From the NCBI GenBank assembly GCA_023055355.1, contig JALJCS010000037.1, positions 4,402,001-4,466,000 on the forward strand: DNA of 64,000 bases, given 5' to 3'. A program made the translations under genes and the position numbers. Below the pieces are notes generated by a model. That model did no database searches and had not been told where the DNA came from. It was given only the letters and a program-made list of their open reading frames with translations. Shown here one piece after another: positions 44,601 to 57,140 of this stretch. How positions within the stretch are numbered: position 1 is the first letter of the stretch; each line of letters starts with the position of its first letter. The DNA comes from Agelaius tricolor (lineage: Eukaryota > Chordata > Aves > Passeriformes > Icteridae).

Positions 44601-47600
44601 TGGAGCAAGGGAATAGAAATGAATGCTGCTGTTTACCATGGATAGTATATGAAAAATAACCATTTGCAATGTGCCTTTCATCAGGGGCACAGGACTCTGG
44701 TGCAGCTTGTCACAGTGGCTCTGCCTCGTCACGTGAGAGCTGAATTTTGAAACCATGGCACTAGGAAAAGGGCCTGGAGAAGGCAGGAGCTCCTGCTGTG
44801 TGGGGAAGGTGCCCTGTGTAGGAGCAGCTCCTGGTGGCTTTGGTTAGCTCTGGTGACAGTGGGGTAAAGTTGTAACAGAGAGGGAGTGGAAAAACGCGAG
44901 TCTGTGTAGTACACAATATGTAACATATAATATACACCACATGTGTAGAGCTTTTAGCATGGGAACATAACCAAGAGGATGCAGAATTTAATAATCAAAA
45001 ATAATAAGCAGAAGGTTGAGTTGGTGGTGGTTTCAGCAACAGCTGTTTCTCCCCAAACCCCGTGGCTGCAGCTGTGTGGAGGGCTCTGGATGGAGCAGGG
45101 TTTGGTGCCTGCTATCCCTGCTGGCCCTGGGGAAGCTGGGATGTGGCTGTGGCTGTTCAGGTGACCCTGGCATGTGGGAGGCATTGCTGCACACTTGTGT
45201 CTCCTCTGGAAGAGGGGAAAGGCTGAGCAGATGCTCTCTCTGCAGAGGAGGTCTCTTCCCAGGATGTGCTGAAGACATCAAAGCTGCTTTGCACTCACTC
45301 CTTGGTGTTCCAAGGTACAGTCACAGTGGTCCCTTGGTTGAGCTTTGATGGTCAGACCTTGAGTCCATTGGATCCACTCATCCCTGGACCTTTTCTGTCC
45401 CCTGCTGCTGGTGGGGCAGGATGCTCAGTGTCAGTGTTGGTCATCCTTTGGGCTGGGCTCAGCAGTGAGTTTCTTTCCACACTGAAATTGCTTTGCTCAT
45501 GCTGGAACATGCGTGTCAGAGCCCAAATGATGGACACAGGTCATCTCCTGAAATGTGGGGTTTGCACTCCAGCACTGCTGAGAGTGTAAATGCACAGAGA
45601 GGTGCAGGGCAAGCTGCATGGTGGCTGAGCTACTTGGGTCTCACTTGTTGGATTCTCCCAAAGCGATCAGTGGCAGAAAAAAGAGATTAAATCAAGAAAA
45701 TTCTCCCCTGTGCTCATTGAAAGTGCAGAGAAACTTTGTATTCTGAGCGGTGCATTTGGGCAAGGAGGCAGCATGGAGGGCACGAGCAGCATGGCAGTGA
45801 CACAGGTAGATTAGAATCCATCCCCTTAATTAAATAAACCCTCTCTGTACCCATGGAGAAGACTTCTTGTGCTGTGTGTTTTCCAGATTTTTGGCACTTG
45901 AGTGGCAGTTAGCTCTGGTTCACTGACCGGGCTGTGAGGGCTTGTGCCAGCACACTGGGAGCTCTTGCTCCAGCTGGGATGCTGCCTGGGCCAGCCTGGG
46001 GGCAGGGGCAGGGTGGGGGGCACAGGGCATCTTCTGCCTGCCCTTGATGGGGTCAGACCAGCTGGAACCCCTGCCTGTGCCTCCCTGGCTGTGGGGGACT
46101 CTTGGCCCAGGCCAGGGCAGAGTCCCACCCTGGCAGGTGGTGGCACTTGTGGTTGGTGGGGCTGTGCTGCCTCTGGAGAAGCTGGAGGCCTTGTGGCTCT
46201 TCTGGGGTGAAACTGCAGAGCCCTGGGTCAGCCCGGCATGGGGCTGTCCCTGTGGGAAGGGCCAAGGGTGGCCAAGCCTTGTGCTTTTTGGTGGTGGGAG
46301 CAGTGTCACCACACCAGTTCCTCTGCTAGAACAGCTTTCTTTGGGAGTCCCTCCCTTTATTTCCCTCACCTGTATTTCCAAGGCACTCCAGTGTGTGCTT
46401 AGAAAGGTTTCTCTGCTGTACTGTACCTGCAAAGATTTAATTATATAGGCAAGGCTTTCCTTGCTTGTGATTCCCAGCACTCCTGCTTGTTTCATGTCTA
46501 TGTTTGGCTGGTGAAATGTGGAAAATAAGGCTGGAAGTGGAGAAGTAGAGACTGGAGAATTTGCCTGCACTGATAAGGGGCTGACAAAGGGAAACATGAA
46601 TGTCAGAGTGTGGAGCAGAGAGGAGCTGCTGGAGCCTGGAGGAGCTGCCATAGGTATTTGAGGGATCAAAATGCTGTGTTGGTGCATGTGGATGTGCCTG
46701 GGACACTCCTGGATGCAGTGAGGTTCTTGGGTGGGTCTGGGATGCTCTGAGGGATGTTGGGTCCAGGCTGTGCCTGGGCCAGGAACACAGGAGCTCCGTG
46801 GTGTTTTCTGCCCTGGTTTAGAAATCAGGGTTGTTATCACACAAGGTTTGATATCTCAGCAACTGACAGAAGTGAGAGCAGCCAGGTATGTCAGACCTTC
46901 CCAGTGGCAGTGAGCTGAGCCAGGCTGGATGGCCAAACGTGCTCATGTGCCAGTGCTGGTGTCCCGATGGCACCACTGTGTCTCCAGGCTCTTCAGGATT
47001 TAATATTTGTTGTGATTTCATTTTACTAGATACACACAGGCAGCAGTAGTCTTATGGAAGTTCATTTTTTGCTCTGTGTGGGTGTAGGTATCCTTTCCTG
47101 CCTGAAAATAGCAGCAGAAGTCAGTTTTCAGGAGTTGGGTGTGCTTGCGTTGAAGGGCCGTCATTTACTGCTTCCAGTATGTTGAGAACAATTTTAGTGC
47201 AAGTATTTAATTGCTTTAGACCTATTTTTAGAAATATTAAACCTCAGTTTTCAGAACTGCATCCAAAGCCAGCAGCTCTGCTGGTGTGGGAGAGCCAGGA
47301 GGGGAACCTGGAGGAAAACCTGGAGCGACGTGAGCTGGGAGCAGGGCAGGGCAGGGGTGCTGCAGAGCCTTTGGGGTGCACCCTTGAAATCAAGTTGTCT
47401 GTGTTTTGGTGAGATTTTTTTTTTTACTACTATTCTATTTACTTGGTTACATGAGGAGAGAATGAATGAATGAAACCCGTTTCCAGCAGATTTGTACAAT
47501 TTCTTGAGTTAAGTCTGCAGGCTGGTGGCTGGAGCTTGGAGGAGCTTGGAGGCTGAGCTGGGAGCATCCAGAGAACAGCATGCAGGCAGCCCCAGTAGGG

Positions 47601-48469
47601 CTCTGGCTCGAAACCCAAGAATAGCTCCTGCTTTTCTGGGTGTAAATCTGTCACTTGAGGTCTGATGTGCCTTACTCTGTGGGCTGCAAATCCTGAGCTT
47701 TCACTGGCATTTGTGAGATATTTGTGATTTTGAGGGTGGGAAGAGAGTTGTAAGAAGGCAGGATAATTATTGGCTGGGAATAAAACACCTTTTTGAATTT
47801 GGGCATGCATTTTGGAAACCTCTGTAGGGAGGGATGGCTGGATTTGGATCAGGCTGGTGGCAGGGGGATCTGAAAATCCCCTTGGGAATCACTGGGATTT
47901 CTCTTTGCATTTAGGGGATGCTGTTGAAGATGCTGAGGGGCAATGGCAGTGGCAGTGACACCAGGGGACAAGCTGGGACCTGGCCTTTGGTGGCCTTGGG
48001 GTTGCTGGTGGGACTGGCAGGGCTGGAGTTGGACTTCACCAGGGAAGGAATTAATGAATGACCACCAGGAAGGTTGCCCTGGGGTGTGTTTTGACTTGGC
48101 TTCATGGCATCTCTCTGTTTATGGTTAGTACTACTGGGATTACGGCACATTAACTCAAGGGAGGCATACTTTTACTTTCTTACGTGCCTTTATTTTAGAG
48201 GCCTTTAAATTTGGCTGGTTGGTGATAACAGCAGTTGGAATTGGCATTTCCGCTCCATGGGGTTTGTTAGGACGTGCCAGAGACTCAGCCTGGCAGGGGA
48301 ACCGCTGTGCCTGGAGCTGGGGAGGGCACTGGGTGAGAAATAAAAATGTAAATGTACCCAGAGAGCCACACTGCATCCCGAGGGGCCTGGGAGCCCTGCT
48401 GCTGTGCTGCTCCTGGGGCTGCTGGCAGATGCCAGGGGATGTGGCAGAGTCCCCTGAACATTTATTGGA
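44601..48469. other. Gene-free intronic stretch
   Basis: Nearly 4 kb with no exon or assignable repeat. Open frames near 45,920-46,840 (minus) are long but have no recognisable domain and mirror one another on both strands, as expected for G+C-rich non-coding DNA. Confidence 0.35.
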
Positions 48470-48670
48470 GAACAGCACCCCAGAGGGTGCTGGCACTGCC
48501 CAGGCTCCCCAGGGAATGGGCACGGCCCCGAGGCTGCCAGAGCTCCAGGAGCCTTTGGGCAGCGCTGCCAGGGATGCCCAGGCTGGGGTTGCTGGGAGCT
48601 CTGGGCAGGGACAGGGGCTGGGCTGGGGGATCCCTGTGGATTTCTTCCATCTGTGGATATTCTCTGTGAT
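48470..48670 (+). mobile_element. CR1 LINE 3' end, CCTCGGGGCC subfamily
   Basis: Sense CR1 with the same core as 43,451-43,565, continuing GAGCTCTGGGCAGGGACAGG and GATCCCTGTGGATTTCTTCC, then the decayed tail ATATTCTCTGTGATCC. Fourth copy of this recent subfamily. Confidence 0.92.
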
Positions 48671-48774
48671 CCACATGGAGGGGAGAGCAGTGCCCTTTGT
48701 AAATGTCAATTAGAAAAAAACCTCAAAATTCGATGAGGTCCCTTTTCTTGAAATCTTGCATGTATTTAAATTTT

Positions 48775-48845
48775 TGGTGTTTTGTTTTTGTTTGTTTTGT
48801 TGTTGTTGTTGGGTTGTTTTTTGTTTGGTTTTTTCTTTTTTTCCT
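48775..48845. repeat. T/G-rich simple sequence
   Basis: TTTTG, TTG and TTTTTG units in succession, including three to four GTT triplets. Confidence 0.8.
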
Positions 48846-49029
48846 ATATAATCTGATTTGGTTTAGTTGCCAGAAAGTAGATTTGCTGAGAGTGCTGCTG
48901 CGTTTGCTTTTGGTTCCTGATAAGGTGGAGGAGATAAGTCCCACGTTGTGGCTGTTTGTTTGTGTGAGTGGGAAATGTTTGTGCTTCCCTCCTCTGACAG
49001 GGAGCTCCTGCCATCCTCCTGCAGCATAA

Positions 49030-49200
49030 ACACTGCTTGTGATTGGAGTTCATTATGTGAGATTTAAAATGTATAAAATGAAATGTTCCTGTCTGCTTTA
49101 AGCAGACATATGTCTATGGTTTGCAAATTAACCTAATTAAATATATATGTAGAAATTTATGATATTCAGCTCCTAGCACAAGGTATGCAATTAGCATCCT
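49030..49200. promoter_or_regulatory. AT-rich block with nested palindromes
   Basis: Contains GTCTGCTTTAAGCAGAC (49,091-49,107; 8-base arms around one T) overlapping the perfect palindrome GACATATGTC (49,105-49,114), followed by GCAAATTAACCTAATTAAAT. Repeat-free and AT-rich, so a conserved regulatory block is plausible. Confidence 0.35.
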
Positions 49201-51298
49201 TGCCAGCAAGGAATTTTCCATTTCTGTCTTGACTTTTCCTCATAGGAGATGTGGTTTGGGGTTTTTTTAAATTTTTTTTTTATTTTTAATCTTCAATCTC
49301 TAATTTTTGTTCTGCTTTGGAATTCACTTAGGGACGAGTCCTGTGGGGATTTAGGCTTGTGGTTAAATTTCCTTACAAGCAGCTCTGACTGAAGTCAGTG
49401 AAACATTCCCTAATTCCTGGGCTCCAGCCTGTCCCTTTGCCTCTGCAGGACAGGAGGAGTTTGTTTTGTTAGGAGAATATCATGAGCAAAATAGCATTCT
49501 GGAGGAAAAAATTGCATTTGAATATTTACATTTTTCAAGGCTCTTCCTTCCTCCCACCCAAAAATAGCAAAAAAAAAAAAATTATGTCTCCTCTTGATTT
49601 ATGGAATTTTCAAGTGTTTGGCCAATGTTGTTTCCAAAACACCCCATCCCTCTACCTGAACTGTCTCTATGGCAGGAGGGCCCTCACACAAGAAGTACAA
49701 ATCCATTATTACAACCTCTCATTAAGCAATATTCTGGCACCAGGAATACTACTTTTAGTTCCTTTTCTGCCAAAGTGTTGGGTTGGTTTTTTTTTTTTTT
49801 TAATATTTAAAGTTTGATCACGTTAGAATAGTTTCCTATGTAAATAATAATTTGGTCTATTTTGCATATCAATAGTTGACTCCATTTTCTTCACAAAAAG
49901 CCTTTTTTCCCCCATAAACATCCCCACTGTTCCAGCCCAGAAGGTACTCTTTATTAGCCAAACCAACCAAGTCATGATGTTCCCAGCTCAGCTATTTTAA
50001 TGATCCCACAAACCCAAAAAAGCAGTAGGAAATTTTTCAGAAGCAAACTGCAGAAACTTTTTTTTTTTCTTTCTTTTTGGGACATCATAAGTTTTCAACT
50101 TTTTGTCCAATTATTTTTGTTACATTTTTCCAAGCTTCAGGCTGTAAACTCACAGAATTTGGAACTGTTCTTTCTTCCTGGAGATTATTTAGGGGTGTCA
50201 GAGGTGGCCCAGTGCTGGGTGGAAGAGCTGAGGGCTCAGCAAACATGCTGCCTTCATTCCTAGTTTCTGTGCAAGATCTGTTGATAATTCTGCATGGGCA
50301 AGGTGAGATGTTGGATCATAACCATTTCCCCCCTTGGACACCTCCACAAGTCTCTCCTCCTGTATTTTCCTTTGACTTTGCTGCCCTGCTGTGTTTCCCA
50401 TCTCTCTGTTTCAAGGCACAGGGAGTTCTGCTCTCAGCTCTGTCCCCTTGCAGGAGCTCTCTGCTCTCCCAGGTTGAGCTCCTTGGTGTCTCCTGCCCTC
50501 CCTGGGTGTTTCTGTGCCCTCTCCATCATAGGAATGCCTTTTCAGAGGCCATCAGCAGCTCTGATTCCCAGTTCTCCATCACCAGGTGTGCTGGGGTGTC
50601 CAACCCCATAAATTAGAAGAAGAAAAGGCTGGTGCAGGCTGGTTTTGGGGTTTCCTTGTGAGCCTGCAGCCTTACCCGTAGTCCCATACTCAGGTCCTTT
50701 GTATCTCCAGCTATGGGACACATGATTTATTGTCAGAGCTGTATTTTCCACTGCTTCAGGTGTTTCTTGCTCACCTCAGTGCTGTGCCCACTTTGGAGGC
50801 TCCTCGAATCTTGTCCCAGGATGTGCTGCAGCCCCTTGGGATGTGGATTTTCCATAGCCTGGCATTACCCACCACCAAGGCAATCATTTGGATAATTGCA
50901 GCATCTGCAATTTATTTAGGCAAATAGGGGACTGAAAAATATTTGCTTTTGCTAGCTTGTGGGATTTATTTTTAGGGTTTAGCTTTGTGCTTTGGGAAGC
51001 AAAGCTGAGCCATCCTGGTGTCCCTTTTCCCTGAGGTGCTCTTTGGGGCTGTTCTGGCCACCCTGTCCATGGCACAGGAGTTTGCCTGGCTGGATCACCC
51101 TTCTTGCCCTAGTCTGCTCCCTGGTTTTGGTTTGCAGTCTCTGTGCAGGTGGATCACCAGGGGCTGTGGGTGAAGCTTTATGCATGGGCACATTTCTGTC
51201 CCCAGGCCCATGATGAGTTGCTGGTTCCATCAGAGGCCCTCAGCTGCTGCAGAGGTGCCCCTGTGGTGCCCCTGAGCCTCCTGCCTTGCCCTGGTGAT
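49201..51298. other. Gene-free intronic stretch
   Basis: No exon or assignable repeat; several poly-T and poly-A runs (49,269-49,280, 49,569-49,581, 49,788-49,801, 50,058-50,068). Confidence 0.35.
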
Positions 51299-51359
51299 TG
51301 CTGGTGGCTCATTTGGGCACCTTGGTGGGTGCTGGTGGCTCATTTGGGCACCTTGGTGT
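51299..51359. repeat. 31-base tandem duplication
   Basis: The string CTGGTGGCTCATTTGGGCAC continuing CTTGGTG occurs at 51,301 and again at 51,332, a period of 31 with no mismatch over 27 bases. Confidence 0.92.
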
Positions 51360-52469
51360 GCTCCAGGAGCTGCTTTCCCTGCGCTGTTCCCTCCCAAACC
51401 CCGCCTGGCGCTCGGAGCAGATGGCTCTGGGACCCCACTGTGATAATGAACTATTCCTGCCCTTTATTTTCCCTCTTTTAATCAGTGGTTAATCAATGAG
51501 GTGACTTTTTACTTCATCCTGTGCATGTGAAAGTGCTGTGAGTGCACTTGCCACAAGAGCCTTTGCAGAGCAAACTCTTTTGGAAGCCTTTGGAAGTCTG
51601 GGTGCACCACGCCCTGTTCTACCTGCAGCTGCCTCTGCCAGCAGGGCTCAGAACCCAGTGACTTATGGCTGCAGGAACCAGAGTGACTCCTGGTGTTCCT
51701 TTCTAATCCATGGGAACACTGACTTTTAATTCTTCTGTTTTTTGGTTGTTTTTTTTTTTTTTTAATTGCTGTTTATAGTAATTTTTCTGCCACGAAAATG
51801 AAGCTCTGCAGTTCCTTGGAGCCTTTTGAAACAGTGGGGTCACATTCAGTGCTAGCTGGGTCACAGGTGGACAGCAGTGATTTTGGGGGTGCTGAGTGAT
51901 TTTAATAGCTTAATGCCTTTCAGACTTTTGGCTGGATGCTGTTGTGCCCTGGAGATTTTTAGTTTTTTGCTGTTAATTTTGCTAGGCAGGTCTGCAGCTT
52001 TTCCTGCAGTTTGAGGCAGATGCTCCCCTCATTCCTCATGAAGGAAGAGTCCAGGAAGGGAAGTTCTGAGCCCTGTCACAAATGAGCTCTGGTGCAAAGA
52101 AGTTGAATTTTTATCCTGTGGTTTTATCTTTCTTCAGTACTTGATTTATATCAGAATCTGGCAGATTTCTGGTTCTAGTGTGATTGATTATTAATTTTTT
52201 TTTTCCTTCAGTGACCTGTTTCTCAAAATCTTTTTGGATTGACTTTTTTATGGCTTAAAGTATAGCTTCCTTGAGTTTATATTCTCCTAATTTGAATTTC
52301 TTTCTGAGGACGTCTTTTTATTTCTAATGGCCTTTTCAAATCTGCTGTTAAACTATGATTTTTTGTTTAACAAACCCCCTTTGGTAGGTGATAATCATCT
52401 CCAAGTTTTCCACCTCACCTGTAAGGCCTTTTAGCTGCTCCATTAACACTCTTAACAAATTTTCCTGTT
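51360..52469. other. Gene-free intronic stretch
   Basis: No exon or repeat recognised; a T run at 51,750-51,763. Confidence 0.35.
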
Positions 52470-52895
52470 ATAGAATCACAGAATGGTTCCTCCTGTGAGG
52501 AAAAGCTGAGAGAATTGGGATTGTTCAGCCTGGAAAAGAGAAGGCTTTGGGGTGACCTCACTGTGGCCTTCCAGGGAGCCTGCAAGAAACATGGAGAGAG
52601 ATTCTTTACAAGGGATGGAGGCACAGGACCCAGGGAATGGCTCCCACTGCCAGAGGACAGGGCTGGATGGGATATTGGGAATTAGGAATTGCTCCCTGTG
52701 AGGGTGGGCAGGCCCTGGCCCAGGGTGCCCAGAGCAGCTGGGGCTGCCCCTGGATCCCTGGCAGTGCCCAAGGCCAGGCTGGACAGGGCTGGGAGCAGCC
52801 TGGGACAGTGGGAGGTGTCCCTGCCATGGCAGGGGTGGCACTGGATGGGCTTTGAGGTCCCTCCCAACCCAAGCCAGTCAGGGATTCCCTGATGT
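52470..52895 (+). mobile_element. CR1 LINE 3' portion, ~400 bases
   Basis: Sense CR1: GGAAAAGCTGAGAGAATTGG, GATTGTTCAGCCTGGAAAAG, GGCTTTGGGGTGACCTCACT, GGAATGGCTCCCACTGCCAG, TGTGAGGGTGGGCAGGCCCT, CCATGGCAGGGGTGGCACTG, CTCCCAACCCAAGCCAGTCA. It is preceded at 52,470-52,487 by TATAGAATCACAGAATGG, which reads as the tail of an opposite-strand CR1, so this copy may have inserted into or next to another. Confidence 0.9.
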
Positions 52896-54149
52896 GCCAT
52901 GTCTGGGGACACAGTGTGGGGACAGAAGTCCTGTGTGTGGGACCTTGAGCACCATTTCTGCATCAAACTGCCTTTCACATTTGCAAGTCTCTATGGGATT
53001 GTCTGAATTCTCCTCTGACTGAAATTGTGTTTCCTGCCTTGGCAGAGACCTACAGCCTCTCTGGTGTTCCTTGGCATTTTGAGCATCCCTCTGTGCTCTG
53101 CTTTTCTGGGATGGGCTCCCAGTCCATCAGGGTTCTCTGCTACCTTCTGTCATAATAATCTTGTTTCATTTATTGGGCTGCACTTTGCTTCTCTGTCAAC
53201 ACAGCTCCATCATTCCCATGTAATTTGGATATGGATTGCAATGCCTTGAGTCTTTTGTCTCCTACCTGAAATTTTATGAAGCTCTTCAGGGATACAGCAC
53301 ATTTATGACCTCATCAATAGAAAATGCTTTACTTACACTGGATGTTCCTGTTAGTTTGATTTTCTCAGCTTTAGTTTAAATAGGTTTTATATGCTGGCAT
53401 CTGTTTTCACTTTGGTTTTGATGGTGTCTGGCTTACTCAGAGGGGCTCCCTTTGGCTCAGGCCCTCCTCAGCTCCCACCCTGCAGCCTGGTTACAGGTGG
53501 GATTTCACAGAAAGGTCCTGAGTTTCACTTTTAGAGGCTCTGCTGTCCTCTGTGCCATTTGCAGGCATTTTTAGCAAAGTGTGGTCTCTGCCATGAAGTG
53601 AGAGCCATAGTCTGGGCTTAAAATTGGTCTCCATGTAGGGTGCAGCTGGTGTGGGGCAGGACCCTGAGCCCCCCTCCCCTGCCTCCCCTCCCTCCCTTGC
53701 AGCCTGAGCTCCTGTGAGCAGGGCAGCACTGTGCTGGTGAGAATTCAAACAGAATAAAAGGGAAGAAAAAGAATATTAAGAGGAAGAGATGACAGTTATC
53801 CTTGAGTTGGAAGTTATCAAGTGCAGAAAATGGATAAAGGAAGTTAAAAACACAAGGGGAAAAAAATCTGTGACTGTCAAGTAACAGTGCAAGGAACAGT
53901 AAGAAAGTATTTGTATTAGGAACAAAAGAAATTCTAATAATGGTTTGTGTAGACTTATCACGGCTGAGGAGAGGTAAAATGCATAATAAAGCAGAAAAAC
54001 TAGACATGTTTAATAAATATTGCTGTTCCCTATTTGTAAGGAGGAGGAATGATCCTGTCTCAGCCCATGTGCACAGGGGCTGAGCAGGGCAGGACTTTCC
54101 AGCTGCTCCTTGGGGTGATGTTCCCTGGGCACTCCTGCTGGGTGTGCCC
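52896..54149. other. Gene-free intronic stretch
   Basis: No exon or assignable repeat. Confidence 0.35.
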
Positions 54150-54245
54150 TTGGGCTCCTCTAGGATTTGGATAGTGAGATATTGGGCTCCTGTAGGATTT
54201 GGATAGTGAGATATTGGGCTCCTGTAGGATTTGGATACAGTGAGG
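54150..54245. repeat. 32-base minisatellite, three units
   Basis: TTGGGCTCCTGTAGGATTTG continuing GATAGTGAGATA recurs at 54,150, 54,182 and 54,214, a period of 32. The first unit has one change and the last diverges after GATTTGGATA. Confidence 0.93.
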
Positions 54246-55839
54246 TTATTGCAGAGGATTTGGTGGTGCTGCTGTTGTGCTGCCTTGGCCTGGCCAGGGT
54301 GGGGAGGGAGCACAGGGGAGGAGCTGGTGGCAATGTCAGGCTGGGTTTGTTCTCCAGCAGAAGGGATGCAGAGAGTGTGTCCTGAACTGGCCAAATGGCT
54401 GATTTTGTGTCATTCCCCAAAAAGCTGGTGTGAAGCAGGCTGCAAACAGGGTCTGGCATGGCCACAGGCCTTGACAGTGATGGTGAGGAAGAGAGGGAGA
54501 GAGGAAGGAGGGACTGCAGCTGCCCACAGGCAGCTGGGTCATGGAGTCGTCTCCATCGAGTGAATTTTGATTTGGATCTTGGGATTGGGCACCTGGAGGG
54601 AAGGGGCTGCATCTGCTTTTGGTGTGGGGAGAGCAGAGAGGAGCAGAAGTGCCAAACCAGGCTTTGGGGTGGGAAAGGGGCAGATGCTGCAGGGTGAGCA
54701 GCGGTGCTGAGTCTGGGAGTGGGGGATGCCAGCCATGGTTGTGCAGAGTGAGGGAACCATGTGTGAACAGCTCTTCTCTTGCCTGTGCTTTACTACATCA
54801 TCCCCATTTTCAGCTCCCTCATTTCCTGTTGAAAAGTTGGAGAAGACACAGAACGTGTGAGTGGAGTGAAGCAGTCTGAGGAGTCAAAGAAAATGCTCCT
54901 TAGTGTTTGTTGTTAAACATTTGGGGACGTGCACTGTATTTTGGGAAACTCTCTGCCAAAAAAAAACCTCACTCGTTGATTTTTATCTTTATGGAGCCAG
55001 TTCTCCATGAGTTTAAAAAGCAGAAAATTAAAAAAGCAGGTAGCAGAGCTCTTGGTTTTAGCAAAGTGCATAGCAAGAAACAATACCTGGAAGCAGGATC
55101 CAAACACTGAGATGACAAAATGAAGACACAAAAAACATTTCTAAAAGTAGGAGGTGGAAATGTTGAGCAGCAGGGCAGATTGGCTGTTAGAACAAGCTGC
55201 CAAGGGGAGCTGTGGGTGCAGCATGCTGGGTGCTGGTTCTCTGTCTCTGGAATAAGGGCTCCAGGGTTCAGAGCAGTGAGCCAGGGCAGAGCTGTGCTAT
55301 GGTGTAAAGAATGGCCATTCTGTGCTTCACAAAAGATCCCACTTTCTGCCTCTGCTTTGGTGTCCTGTTTCCCAGTGTCTCAAAGCAGATGGTTGGGGAA
55401 GGATTGTAAGGAACAGAGGAAATATTGAGTCAGCTTCCCTTTAATTTACTCTCTAGGTTCCACCAAATGGACCCTAAATTATTCTCACTTCCAAACCCTA
55501 CAGGATGCTCCAAACCCTCCAGACCATCACCCACACCCTGGTGCAAGCCCTTGCATGAAGTCAAAGTATTTCCAGGTGGCTTTTTCCCCCCTAGAAGAGA
55601 TATAACTAAAGAAATTCGTATGTAATCTCCTGTAACATTGAGCACAAAAGGATATTTGTTTACTTTTTGAGGCAGGAAATGATAATGAATGAGGTAGTTA
55701 GGGAACACATGGGGCTCAGTCATTAAACAATCTGCTTTATATTCCTAATGCAAAAGCAATGGGCTGAGAGCAGAGAGAAGAGTGCTTAGAGCAATATAGA
55801 AGAATATGGATTTTTATGGAAGCACTTGTGGTCTAGAGG
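54246..55839. other. Gene-free intronic stretch
   Basis: No exon or assignable repeat. Confidence 0.35.
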
Positions 55840-56240
55840 AGACTCCATTCCCTCTCCCAAGGGGAAACCTGTTGTTGAAAAGAGAACCTATTGTAGAAAA
55901 CCTCTTGTAGACAAAATGGGAGATATTTACAAACTGCTGCAGAGGTCAGAGAGGAAATTTCCCCTAGTTGACTCTGAAATCAGGCAAAAAAAGCAGCAAC
56001 TGAGCTGAGGTGGCTGAGTGAAGATGTAAACAGTATTAGGAGCAGTAAGCAGTAGGCTTTTAAAAAGTATAAACAGTCTGGTAAGGAGGAGGATAGGAAG
56101 ATCTATTAAAATAAGCAGAAGGCAGTTAAAAGGATAATTAGGAAGGCAAAAAGAAGTAGAGAAGATCTAATTGCTAAGAATATTTTGACTTCAAAGAGTT
56201 CTTTAGATATATTCAGAGCAGACAGAAGCTAGCAGAGGAA
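55840..56240 (+). mobile_element. Ancient CR1-type LINE internal fragment
   Basis: Diverged purine-rich stretch resembling the CR1 coding region before the reverse transcriptase: GGATAATTAGGAAGGCAAAA, GAAGATCTAATTGCTAAGAA, CAAAGAGTTCTTTAGATATA, TTCAGAGCAGACAGAAG, then GAGGAAACTTGTCCCC. Frames are broken. The call rests on resemblance only. Confidence 0.5.
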
Positions 56241-56689
56241 ACTTGTCCCCTTAAGAGATGCCAGGGATTGGAGCAGATCTGTGAAGAGCGTGTTTGTGAA
56301 TGAGCTGTTGGGTGCCTCTGGCTGGGGCTGTGCCCACAGGGGGTGCCTGGCACACCTGTGTCCAGGACCCAGCTTGTGTCCTGTGCTGGGAGCCCTGATG
56401 AGCAAAGGGAGCTGCAGAACCCTTGGGCACCTTCACATTGTGGGGACGCTGTTTTTAAACAAAGCTAAGGTTTGTGCAGCTCCCCAGGAGCCTTGAGGTC
56501 TTCGGCTGCAGGGCAGAAAAGCCTTGTGCTGCACTCACCTGTGAATGCGGGGGTGACCCTGTGCCACAGCCAGGCCTGAAGATTTTTTCTGAGGACCTTC
56601 ATGACTGTCAGGCTGGAGAAGACCTCTCAGTTGAAGATACCTTTTCCAGAAGAAGATCTTTGACCAGTCACCATGTTTTCAACCAGAGC
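56241..56689. other. Gene-free intronic stretch
   Basis: No exon or assignable repeat. Confidence 0.35.
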
Positions 56690-57140
56690 AGAGCGTTGAG
56701 TGCCATGTTCAGTCATTTCTTGAGCACTTCCAGGCATGGGGACTCTACCACTTGCCTGGGCAGCCTGTTCCTATGCTTGACCACCCTTTCCATGAGGACA
56801 TTCGTCCTGATGTCCATCCTGAGCCTCCCCTGGCCCACCCTGAGCCGTTCCCTCTCCTCCTGTCCCTGTCCCCTGGGAGCAGAGCCCGACTCCCCCTCCG
56901 GCTGTCCCCTCCTGTCAGGGAGTTGTTGAGAGCCACAAGGTCCCCCTGAGCCTCCTTTTCTTCAGGCTGAGCCCCTTCCCAGCTCCCTCAGCCTCTTCTG
57001 GATCTCCAGCCGCTTCCCCAACCCTGTTCCCTTCCCTGGACACACTCCATCCCCTCAATGTCCTTCTTGATGTGAGGAACCCAGAACAGGACACAGGACT
57101 TGTGCTGTGGCCTCACGAGTGCAGAACACAGAGGGACATA
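56690..57140 (-). mobile_element. CR1 LINE 3' portion, ~450 bases
   Basis: Complement of CR1 in the expected order: GGGCAGCCTGTTCCTATGCT, TGACCACCCTTTCCATGAGG, CTGAGCCGTTCCCTCTCCTC, CCCTCCTGTCAGGGAGTTGT, AGCCTCCTTTTCTTCAGGCT, CCAGCTCCCTCAGCCTCTTC, CCCTTCCCTGGACACACTCC, ATGTCCTTCTTGATGTGAGG, CCAGAACAGGACACAGGACT. It is the standard avian CR1 rather than the short CCTCGGGGCC subfamily. Confidence 0.93.

Noticed and set aside
45920..46840. 306-residue minus-strand frame
   Set aside because: G+C-rich chance frame with competing frames on the other strand and no domain.
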